Origin: CAZHBD01 sp964530555
Lineage (GTDB): Bacteria > Patescibacteriota > Saccharimonadia > Saccharimonadales > AWTP1-31
Assembly: GCA_964530555.1 (NCBI GenBank)
Contig: CAZHBD010000037.1
Location: forward strand, 1 to 8,554
Direction: 5' to 3'
Length of the DNA stretch: 8,554 nt
A program made the position numbers and the translations under genes. Shown one piece after another: positions 1-5,253 of the stretch; the first letter of the stretch is position 1, and every line of letters begins with the position of its first letter. The notes under the pieces were generated by a model. It made no database searches. It was not told the origin of the DNA and saw only the letters and a program-made list of their open reading frames with translations.

Positions 1-624
1 TAATGAAAGGCTGGCGCTGTCGGTGGCCGAGCCGTATTGGGTGGTGCCGTTTAGACTGAGGTCATTATTCAGGTTTCCCGTACCCCATGAGGGGGAGTTT
101 TGCAAAGATAAGTTATTACTGTGTGAAGACGCGTCGCTGGCCGTTGCACCTGATGATTCGTCGAAATGATATAAAGCTGTCGTGCTGGCATCATTTGAGT
201 AGTTTTGTGCTTTTAGTCGTACACTCGTGCCACTTGTTTCAAGTCCCGAGTCAAAAGCAAAATCACTTGAGTTCGAAAAGTCCCAAGTATTTGTCAAGTC
301 AGCTGCAAATACATACTTGAAGCTATTAAAGACAATCGTGCCAACCATTAGTAAGTACACTGACAGAGAAAGCCAGTGTACGGTCCTGTGCCACCGCCAA
401 GCATGCCAACGACCATACCATGTCCATTGTTGTAGTGCATATTGGTGTGGTCGTGTTGCAGCGTGATAGTGTGCTAGCTTTGCACCTCTCACTGCCTTTT
501 GATGCCCGACCATAGCAGCGCGACCAGCTTTGCTGGCAATTTTTTTGGCATGCGGCTTAACAACAGCATAGGCTTTCTGCCCATGCGCCCTAACTGACCT
601 GATAGTTGTCTTGTACTTGGCCAT
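1..624 (-). CDS. LamG-domain surface protein, N-terminal part (runs off left edge)
   Basis: This minus-strand frame is open for 208 codons from ATG at 624 to the window edge, so the protein is partial at its C-terminus. Residues 1-84 are strongly basic and rich in His, Trp, Tyr and Ala, with a Trp/His-dense stretch at 67-84 (for example WRWHR at 76-80). A hydrophobic segment at about 85-107 ends in VFAAD and looks like a signal peptide or signal anchor with a possible cleavage site near residue 107. From 108 the composition changes to Ser/Asn/Thr/Asp-rich secreted sequence. Residues 150-208 contain the pattern ALYHFDESSG ... NGTTQYGSATDS, typical of the first strands of a LamG/concanavalin A-like domain, which binds glycans or proteins at cell surfaces. 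GAGGG lies about 4 nt before the ATG. A perfect extended -10 sits upstream at 660-668. Such proteins are common in Saccharibacteria; ligand unknown. Confidence 0.85.
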   Translation of the reverse strand, partial: MAKYKTTIRSVRAHGQKAYAVVKPHAKKIASKAGRAAMVGHQKAVRGAKLAHYHAATRPHQYALQQWTWYGRWHAWRWHRTVHWLSLSVYLLMVGTIVFNSFKYVFAADLTNTWDFSNSSDFAFDSGLETSGTSVRLKAQNYSNDASTTALYHFDESSGATASDASSHSNNLSLQNSPSWGTGNLNNDLSLNGTTQYGSATDSASLSL

Positions 625-659
625 TAACCCTCGCGCATTGTTCTATAAAGCTCAAGCAC

Positions 660-668
660 ATTATACCA
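660..668 (-). promoter_or_regulatory. Extended -10 promoter of the LamG gene
   Basis: Read on the minus strand this is TGGTATAAT, a perfect extended -10 (TGn plus TATAAT). Transcription would start near 653, giving a leader of about 30 nt that carries a GAGGG ribosome-binding site before the ATG at 624. No good -35 is visible at the usual distance, as expected for extended -10 promoters. Confidence 0.6.
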
Positions 669-720
669 AACCTTAACCAAGTTGATGAAATCAAAAAATG
701 TTAAAATTCTTACAGTCATA

Positions 721-726
721 TATACT
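721..726 (+). promoter_or_regulatory. Possible -10 for the anchor/SOD/zincin unit
   Basis: TATACT matches the -10 consensus at 5 of 6 positions and is the same hexamer used in front of two other genes in this window (2746-2751 and 6443-6448). The predicted start is near 732, exactly at the AAGGAG ribosome-binding site. There is no TG extension and no clear -35, so this is tentative. It faces away from the LamG promoter at 660-668. Confidence 0.3.
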
Positions 727-731
727 TCAGT

Positions 732-737
732 AAGGAG
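732..737 (+). promoter_or_regulatory. Shine-Dalgarno site selecting ATG 749
   Basis: AAGGAG lies 11 nt before ATG 749. It supports translation beginning in the frame of the membrane segment, not in the frame of the long SOD reading that could otherwise open at 682. Confidence 0.5.
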
Positions 738-748
738 AATATTGCAGT

Positions 749-868
749 ATGATTTCCTTTGCGCACCACACGTTCCTTCACACTCTAGCCACAAGAGTTA
801 TCGTAGCTACTCTGCTCCTTGGCCTGTTTGGCGCAGTAATGATACACATCAGGGAGACGCGTTCGTGA
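749..868 (+). CDS. 39-codon membrane-segment ORF, probable N-terminal anchor of the following SOD
   Basis: ATG 749 has an AAGGAG site upstream and opens a 39-codon frame ending at TGA 866-868. The product has a short His-containing N-terminus, one Arg at residue 16, a hydrophobic helix at about 17-32 (core ATLLLGLFGAVM), then a charged tail ending RETRS. This looks like an uncleaved signal anchor with its N-terminus inside. It has no stand-alone family match that I recognise. Its stop overlaps the GTG (865) of the Cu/Zn SOD frame as GTGA. Extracytoplasmic SODs normally carry such a segment, so this ORF is probably the missing export/anchor part of the next gene. The two may be separated by a frameshift (natural or from assembly) or expressed as two coupled ORFs. 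It is too short to be conclusive alone. Confidence 0.55.
   Translation: MISFAHHTFLHTLATRVIVATLLLGLFGAVMIHIRETRS
851..856 (+). promoter_or_regulatory. Possible Shine-Dalgarno site for GTG 865
   Basis: AGGGAG sits 8 nt before GTG 865, which is good spacing. It makes independent or coupled initiation of the SOD domain plausible without any frameshift. Confidence 0.4.
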
Positions 869-1416
869 GAGTAACACTTGATACCGATAGTAAAACCGTT
901 ACTGCACGCGCCGCTGCAGAGGTGAAAGGGCCAGGCGTAAATGGTCACGCAAAATTTATCGAATACGATGTTGATGGATGGAAGTATGTCCACCTCCATC
1001 TTGAGCTTGAAGGTGATCCCAAAGCTTTGCCCGCAGGTAAGCACGCGGTTCACATTCACGAAAAGGCGGCTTGTGATTGCGAGGGCTTTAAGTGTGCTGG
1101 TGGGCACTTTGACCCTGGTCCCAGCGGCAATACCGATCCAGACGCTAATCACGGCTATCATGCAGGCGATCTACCAAGCATCACAATTGATAAAAGTGGC
1201 AGAGGGGAACTCGAAGCCATTTCCAGCAGGATTACGCTAAGCCCAGGACCAACCTCAATAATTGATGTAGCATCCGCACCCGACGGCACTTCGATTATGA
1301 TCCACGGTAACCCTGACCCGTTCACCTCGGGTAAGAGCGGCAGTGGACATAGTGGCGGTCCGCGTTTAGCCTGTGGCACAATTAGGCTTGATGACACAAA
1401 TGTTTCTTCCGAATAA
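865..1416 (+). CDS. Cu/Zn superoxide dismutase family protein
   Basis: This frame encodes a full Cu/Zn SOD domain, the enzyme converting superoxide to oxygen and hydrogen peroxide. Counting from GTG 865 (residue 1), the family signatures are VHIHE (copper ligands H63 and H65), AGGHF (bridging His H81), H96 and HAGDLP (zinc-site H99 and D102), MIHGN (copper ligand H146) and PRLACG (active-site Arg R167). The intrasubunit-disulfide cysteines are C77 and C170. The spacing of the zinc loop is unusual, with only three positions between H96 and H99. The same frame is open back to TTG 682, but residues 682-864 in it look like random translation, while the overlapping frame from ATG 749 encodes a convincing membrane segment. 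I therefore start the SOD at GTG 865 (AGGGAG 8 nt upstream), or treat 749-1416 as one frameshifted gene. The zincin follows after 14 nt, presumably in one operon. Confidence 0.85.
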   Translation: MRVTLDTDSKTVTARAAAEVKGPGVNGHAKFIEYDVDGWKYVHLHLELEGDPKALPAGKHAVHIHEKAACDCEGFKCAGGHFDPGPSGNTDPDANHGYHAGDLPSITIDKSGRGELEAISSRITLSPGPTSIIDVASAPDGTSIMIHGNPDPFTSGKSGSGHSGGPRLACGTIRLDDTNVSSE

Positions 1417-1430
1417 GATAGCTACGGCAT

Positions 1431-1808
1431 ATGTTTATTGAACCCACGGTTTTCGAGAAAATGGTACGTACCGCAATTGACGGTATTCCTCGAAAATATG
1501 GCGAACACATACGAAACGTGGCTTTTGTCGTGGAAGATAGCCCCTCACAAGAGCAGCGGACAAAGCTACATCTTGTTAATGGACAAACATTGTTTGGACT
1601 TTACGAGGGCATTCCACTCACTAAGCGTAGTAGTGGTTATAACCTAGTCTTACCCGATAAAATTACCATCTTTCGTGAACCTATTATGTACCTCGCCGCG
1701 ACCGTTGACGAAGCCCAGGCACAGGTCAATAAAACGGTCTGGCACGAAGTTGCGCACTATTTCGGACTCGATCACAACCAAATCCATAACTTAGAACAGA
1801 GTAAGTAA
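1431..1808 (+). CDS. Zincin-like metallopeptidase (DUF1025/PF06262 type)
   Basis: The 125-residue product matches the small single-domain zincin family along its length. It has an N-terminal helix around FEKMV and AIDGIP, the conserved strand NVAFVVEDSPS (29-39), LFGLYEGIPLT (54-64), LPDKITIFREP (74-84), and the zinc motif HEVAHYFGLDH at 105-115. In that motif H105, H109 and possibly H115 would bind zinc and E106 would be the general base. The length is normal for the family. There is no signal peptide, so the protein is expected in the cytoplasm; its substrate is unknown for the family as a whole. It begins 14 nt after the SOD stop with no evident Shine-Dalgarno site, so it probably depends on translation of the upstream gene. 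It ends 9 bp from the stop of the converging YdjM-type gene. Confidence 0.88.
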   Translation: MFIEPTVFEKMVRTAIDGIPRKYGEHIRNVAFVVEDSPSQEQRTKLHLVNGQTLFGLYEGIPLTKRSSGYNLVLPDKITIFREPIMYLAATVDEAQAQVNKTVWHEVAHYFGLDHNQIHNLEQSK

Positions 1809-1817
1809 ACGCAGGCT

Positions 1818-2327
1818 TTATTCGTCCCGACGACTTTTGAAATGAATCTTTCGAGTAATTAATCCATCGAGCAACAAATGACTAAAATAGCCAGTCACAG
1901 CCGCACCATAGACCAATAAAGCCGTAGGTAATATGCTGGCGCGATTTAAGTAAGGGATGAGCGCAATCGGCAGAGGTACCAAAACCATTGCCAACTTGCT
2001 GTGCGTCCAGCCACGATGATGACCAACGATCGGTGTCATTGCCAATAATCCAAGGTAAGCGGCCGCCTCAGTTCTACCTGTAGCGATTAGTAGGACATCG
2101 GCAATGAAGGCTAGTCCAAAAAAGATGTTTTGGCCTTTGCTATTTGTATCGACATCTGGCCAAAGCCCGAACAATACGGCAACAACATACAGGGCTGCGA
2201 TAAATTGCCAGTAGCTCAGAATACCGCCCGTATGACGCAAGGCGTCGTCTGAAACAGTCTGCATACCAACAAGATATCCAGTGTTAACCACTACCGCACC
2301 GGCAATGTGCCCACGAAAACCGGACAA
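1818..2327 (-). CDS. YdjM/DUF457-type membrane-bound metal-dependent hydrolase
   Basis: The 169-residue product has the arrangement of the LexA-binding inner-membrane-associated hydrolase group (PF04307). There is an early His (H7), then WPDVDTNS at 56-63 after a hydrophobic helix, GHHRGWTHS at 102-110, and HLLLDGL at 150-156. The His/Asp residues in these motifs are the likely metal ligands. About four hydrophobic segments (roughly 40-55, 66-83, 87-101 and 112-145) place it in the membrane. The true substrate of the family is not established, although annotation pipelines call it a hydrolase. Translation starts at TTG, chosen because an AAGGAG site lies 8 nt upstream and no ATG is suitably placed. 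It is the second gene of a minus-strand unit, 22 bp behind the Pro-rich protein gene. It ends with a short basic tail (KSRRDE). Confidence 0.8.
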   Translation of the reverse strand: MSGFRGHIAGAVVVNTGYLVGMQTVSDDALRHTGGILSYWQFIAALYVVAVLFGLWPDVDTNSKGQNIFFGLAFIADVLLIATGRTEAAAYLGLLAMTPIVGHHRGWTHSKLAMVLVPLPIALIPYLNRASILPTALLVYGAAVTGYFSHLLLDGLITRKIHFKSRRDE

Positions 2328-2335
2328 GTTTTATT

Positions 2336-2341
2336 CTCCTT
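2336..2341 (-). promoter_or_regulatory. Shine-Dalgarno site fixing the TTG start at 2327
   Basis: Read on the minus strand this is AAGGAG, 8 nt before TTG 2327, in the 22-bp gap between the two genes. It is the main reason for accepting a TTG start. Confidence 0.6.
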
Positions 2342-2349
2342 ATGCGCTG

Positions 2350-2655
2350 CTAGAATGAGCCAAATTGTTGCGGCGCTTCATTGTCAGCAGGCGCCTCACT
2401 GGGAGCAGTTCCTGAATTTGGATCAGCCACCGGTTCCACTGGGGGCGTTGCGGGTTCAGCTGGTGCTGGCGTTACAGTCTGTCCTGCATCTCCATTCGGT
2501 TCAGCAGTGGAAACCGGATCGGCAGCTGGTGGATCTACCGGAGCTGGCGCCTCTGTGGGAGCATCTGTAGCTGGTGGCATTACTGGCTCGCTAGGCGTGC
2601 CGGTACCGGTGTTGTCAGTTGGTTGGTTTGTTGTTTGATCGTTAGTTGGGTCCAT
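2350..2655 (-). CDS. Pro/Ala/Thr/Glu-rich intrinsically disordered protein
   Basis: The 101-residue protein is almost entirely Pro, Ala, Thr, Glu, Asp, Asn and Gln. It is acidic, has no lysine or arginine, and has no hydrophobic segment or signal peptide. It ends in a short aromatic tail (QQFGSF). No enzymatic domain is recognisable, and the composition predicts an unfolded chain that could act as a linker, spacer or hub. Evidence that it is real: a strong GGAGGA site (2662-2667) 6 nt before the ATG, no stop over the whole length, and a tight fit with the YdjM-type gene 22 bp downstream. The opposite strand also has a long open Gly/Ala-rich frame here, but that is the expected mirror of Pro/Ala codons. 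A TTGACA hexamer (2687-2692, minus) lies upstream but lacks a convincing -10. Function unknown. Confidence 0.7.
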   Translation of the reverse strand: MDPTNDQTTNQPTDNTGTGTPSEPVMPPATDAPTEAPAPVDPPAADPVSTAEPNGDAGQTVTPAPAEPATPPVEPVADPNSGTAPSEAPADNEAPQQFGSF

Positions 2656-2742
2656 GTGTTATCCTCCATCACCATAGTAACCGCTTTGTCAAAAATATCC
2701 AAAACTAACATTTTTTAAACCACAAGTCTATCTCTCGGAATT

Positions 2743-2751
2743 TGCTATACT
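2743..2751 (+). promoter_or_regulatory. Extended -10 promoter, probably leaderless, for the DUF1295 gene
   Basis: TGCTATACT is an extended -10 with a 5-of-6 hexamer. Only 8 nt separate it from ATG 2760, so transcription would start at about the A of the start codon. No ribosome-binding site precedes that ATG, which agrees with a leaderless mRNA. The 11-mer GCTATACTGCT recurs at 6441-6451. Confidence 0.55.
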
Positions 2752-2759
2752 GCTAGTGT

Positions 2760-3563
2760 ATGAATGCTTTGTGGCCATTATATCTCACGCTTTTAACAGC
2801 AATGTTACTGTATATGACCAGCTGGTTTTTGATAAGTTGCTTACTCCACCGTAATGATATAGCCGATATTGCCTGGGGGCTGGGATTTGTTTTTTTGAGT
2901 TATGTGGCGCTGAGCTACAATAACTCGCCGAGTTGGAGTATTAGTCTGACGGCGTGTCTAACAACCGTCTGGGGACTTCGACTCTCGGGCCATATTTATC
3001 TACGCAATCGAAACAAAAACGAAGATTTTCGTTATGCTCAATGGCGACAGCTGTGGGGCAAGTGGTTTGTAATACGAAGCTTTCTACAGGTCTACCTGTT
3101 ACAAGGTATACTGTTGCTTCTAGTGTTGGCACCTGTGGCGATATTTTCGGGCATCGCCACACGGGTTACTATTTCAGGCTGGGTTCTAGCAGGCGTCGTC
3201 ATCTGGTTGACCGGTTTTTATTTCGAGGCTGTAGGTGACTGGCAATTGTCACGCTTTTTGCGCAGCAAGCCCGGCAAGAACACGATAATGGACCAGGGAC
3301 TGTGGAAGTATACACGTCATCCAAATTACTTTGGCGAAGTAACTCAGTGGTGGGGTTTATGGGTAATGCTTACCGGAACCAACGCCAGCTCAAGTCTCAA
3401 GCTTATTGCCCTAGCGGGGCCGGCCACCATAACTGTACTCATATTGTTTGTTTCTGGGATACCAATGCTCGAAAAACGCTACAGCAATGACCCTGCTTAT
3501 CAGCGTTATGCCAAACGTACCAGTAGGTTCTTTCCGCGCGAACCACGAGTTGCGAGCAAGTAA
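2760..3563 (+). CDS. DUF1295 / steroid 5-alpha-reductase-like integral membrane protein
   Basis: The 267-residue polytopic protein matches the DUF1295 family (PF06966), related to steroid 5-alpha-reductases and isoprenylcysteine-type methyltransferases. Hydrophobic segments lie at about 5-29, 38-52, 59-75, 107-130, 138-157, 190-206 and 214-235. Family signatures are DIAWGLGF (36-43), WGLRLSGHIY (71-80), followed by NKNEDFRYAQWR (85-96), FEAVGDWQL (155-163) and WKYTRHPNYFGE (182-193). The last is the cofactor-binding RHPxYxGE region near the C-terminus. It presumably reduces or methylates a lipid-soluble substrate in the membrane, but the substrate is not known. Length is typical. The gene starts right behind an extended -10 with no Shine-Dalgarno site. 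The ABC transporter gene begins 20 bp downstream behind its own promoter, so the two may be transcribed separately as well as together. Confidence 0.88.
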   Translation: MNALWPLYLTLLTAMLLYMTSWFLISCLLHRNDIADIAWGLGFVFLSYVALSYNNSPSWSISLTACLTTVWGLRLSGHIYLRNRNKNEDFRYAQWRQLWGKWFVIRSFLQVYLLQGILLLLVLAPVAIFSGIATRVTISGWVLAGVVIWLTGFYFEAVGDWQLSRFLRSKPGKNTIMDQGLWKYTRHPNYFGEVTQWWGLWVMLTGTNASSSLKLIALAGPATITVLILFVSGIPMLEKRYSNDPAYQRYAKRTSRFFPREPRVASK

Positions 3564-3567
3564 TCGC

Positions 3568-3576
3568 TGCTACAAT
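3568..3576 (+). promoter_or_regulatory. Extended -10 promoter, probably leaderless, for the ABC/PAP2 operon
   Basis: TGCTACAAT is an extended -10 with a 5-of-6 hexamer. It lies within the 20-bp gap after the DUF1295 gene, and 7 nt separate it from ATG 3584. Transcription would begin at or next to the start codon. No Shine-Dalgarno site is present. Confidence 0.5.
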
Positions 3577-3583
3577 ATGAAGT

Positions 3584-4450
3584 ATGCGTAGCGCTCTAAC
3601 ACTTCAAAACGTTACGAAACTCTACCGCAATGGTCGAGGTATAACCGACATTAACTTATCGGTTGAGCAAGGTGAAGTTTTTGGTTTTCTAGGCCCAAAT
3701 GGCGCTGGTAAAACAACCACCATTCGCTGCGTAATGGATTTTATACGCCCGCAACAAGGCACTATTATGGTTGGCGGGTATCCTATTCAATCAAGCACGA
3801 CGGCTCGGCATGAAGCAATAGGCTATATACCTGCCGACCCACAGCTGTACGCAGCTTGGACTGGCAGCGAGCATTTAGCGTTTTACCAACGACTGGGCAA
3901 GCCAAAAGACGTCAGCCAGATTGTCGAGCTGTTGGAGCTCCCTATGGACGTCCCCTTTCAACAACTGTCAACCGGAAATAAACAAAAGCTAGCCGTCTTA
4001 CTAGCATTTGCCAGCGAACACACGCTTATGATATTCGATGAACCGACGAAGGGCCTCGACCCACTCTTGCAACAGGTGATCTATGACCTAATCCGTGATT
4101 ATCGTACGGCAGGTGGAGCTGTCTTTGTATCGTCGCACAACCTTCCCGAAGTAGAGAAGATCTGTGATCGAGTAGGTGTCATTAAAGAGGGACGCATAGT
4201 AGCCGACGAGACCATGCAGCATTTACGTAACCTCAGCGTGCATCTGGTTACAGCAGTCACAGCCAAGGCCATACCAATCCAGTTGTTGCCTAAGGACGCC
4301 GAAGTGCTGCATCATAAATCAAATCACATTTTACTTAAAGTTCGGGGCAATCTGAACCCTATTATCAGTGTACTCAGTAAGCAAAAACTCAAAGATCTCG
4401 AAATCACTCATGCCAATCTTGAGGAAAGTTTTATGGAGTATTACAAATGA
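3584..4450 (+). CDS. ABC-2 type transporter, ATP-binding subunit
   Basis: The 288-residue ATPase carries all nucleotide-binding-domain motifs: Walker A GPNGAGKT (37-44), signature LSTGNKQK (128-135), Walker B LMIFDEPT (148-155), D-loop GLDP (157-160) and the switch His in SSH (183-185). The Q-loop position reads YIPADPQLY (81-89), so the classic Gln is replaced by Ala-Asp. This resembles the bacitracin/ABC-2 exporter branch, where that position is often Gly-Glu or Gly-Asp. After about 210 comes the usual C-terminal extension of this branch, ending NLEESFMEYYK. The protein sits on the cytoplasmic face and powers the permease encoded next, whose start overlaps this stop (ATGA at 4447-4450). The substrate cannot be read from the ATPase; the companion PAP2 gene hints at a lipid or lipid-linked molecule. 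The start is supported by a promoter 7 nt upstream. Confidence 0.93.
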   Translation: MRSALTLQNVTKLYRNGRGITDINLSVEQGEVFGFLGPNGAGKTTTIRCVMDFIRPQQGTIMVGGYPIQSSTTARHEAIGYIPADPQLYAAWTGSEHLAFYQRLGKPKDVSQIVELLELPMDVPFQQLSTGNKQKLAVLLAFASEHTLMIFDEPTKGLDPLLQQVIYDLIRDYRTAGGAVFVSSHNLPEVEKICDRVGVIKEGRIVADETMQHLRNLSVHLVTAVTAKAIPIQLLPKDAEVLHHKSNHILLKVRGNLNPIISVLSKQKLKDLEITHANLEESFMEYYK

Positions 4451-5253
4451 AATGGCCAATTTTTGAAAAAGAATGTAAGCACGACCGATTAAGCTTAGCT
4501 GTATATTCGGTCGCCTCTGCCGCCATGGTATGGCTTTATGTCGCCATGTATCCATCGCTTCAGACACAGGGACGCGAACTAACCAAGCTGATAAGTAGTT
4601 TGCCTTCAACACTTCTGAAAGCATTTAACATTGAAGGTACGGGGCTTGAGAGTCTCGAGAGCTTGCTTGCCAGCAAACAATTCAACTTTATTTTACCGAT
4701 ATTGCTGATTATATTTTTGCTTTCACGTGCCGCAAATTACCTTGCCGGAGAAGCCGAACACAACACGATTGGCACACTACTCAGTCAGCCAGTTTCGCGC
4801 GTTAGTATCTACTGGTCAAAATACTTGGCTGGAATGACCAATCTATGCATCTTTACTAGCTTATCTATTCTTATTGCCCTGCCGCTTGGCTGGGCGTATC
4901 ACCTTCACCCTCCTCTAAAGCCTTACGCACTACTCACGGGTATGGCCCTCTTATTTGGCTGGTGCGTCTTTAGTCTTGGTATGCTGGCATCCGCAATTAG
5001 TAATACGCGCAGCCATGTCTATGCAGTTGTCGGCGGTGGCCTCATGGGAATGTATGTGATCAATCTTATAGCCAGTCTCAACCCAGAGCTTAGCAAGCTG
5101 CGCTTTGTCTCATTTTTCCATTACTTTGACCCGAACAGACTACTATTGCATTCCGAATTTAGCCTTGGCGCCGCTTTGTTATTTAGCTTGCTAGCAGTGA
5201 GTGCAGCAGTCGCTGGATCGATTTACTTCAATAAACGGGATTACAGCATTTAG
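4447..5253 (+). CDS. ABC-2 type transporter, permease subunit
   Basis: The 268-residue membrane protein has the six-helix plan of ABC-2 permeases: helices at about 15-35, 80-98, 128-151, 160-184, 190-211 and 240-260. The conserved cytoplasmic coupling region after helix 2 reads AGEAEHNTIGTLLSQPVSR (100-118), close to the family pattern of acidic residues followed by GT-L-LL-QPVSR. The C-terminus, FNKRDYSI, matches the F-RRDL-like ending of the family. The extracytoplasmic loop between helices 1 and 2 (36-79) is unusually long for so small a subunit. One copy is encoded, so it likely forms a homodimer with two ATPase subunits. It overlaps the ATPase gene by 4 nt and the PAP2 gene by one base (TAGTG at 5251-5255), implying coupled translation of all three proteins. 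Its role is export or membrane-lipid handling; the substrate is unknown. Confidence 0.9.
   Translation: MKWPIFEKECKHDRLSLAVYSVASAAMVWLYVAMYPSLQTQGRELTKLISSLPSTLLKAFNIEGTGLESLESLLASKQFNFILPILLIIFLLSRAANYLAGEAEHNTIGTLLSQPVSRVSIYWSKYLAGMTNLCIFTSLSILIALPLGWAYHLHPPLKPYALLTGMALLFGWCVFSLGMLASAISNTRSHVYAVVGGGLMGMYVINLIASLNPELSKLRFVSFFHYFDPNRLLLHSEFSLGAALLFSLLAVSAAVAGSIYFNKRDYSI

Noticed and set aside
87..466. Two overlapping plus-strand open frames (77 and 79 codons)
   Set aside because: They lie opposite the convincing LamG surface-protein frame, have poor composition and no ribosome-binding site, and are shadows of it.
682..864. N-terminal extension of the SOD frame back to TTG 682
   Set aside because: The translation has no signal or domain character, while the other frame from ATG 749 has an AAGGAG site and a clear membrane helix. 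I treat this part as out-of-frame sequence.
778..1397. Open frames opposite or offset to the SOD gene
   Set aside because: They overlap all SOD motifs in the wrong frame and show no family features of their own.
2381..2638. Plus-strand Gly/Ala/Ser/Val-rich frame of 85 codons
   Set aside because: It is the mirror of the Pro/Ala-rich minus-strand gene, which has the better ribosome-binding site and operon context.
2687..2692. Perfect TTGACA (-35) on the minus strand before the Pro-rich gene
   Set aside because: At 16-18 bp spacing the -10 position reads roughly ATGGAG, inside the ribosome-binding region, so no working promoter can be supported.
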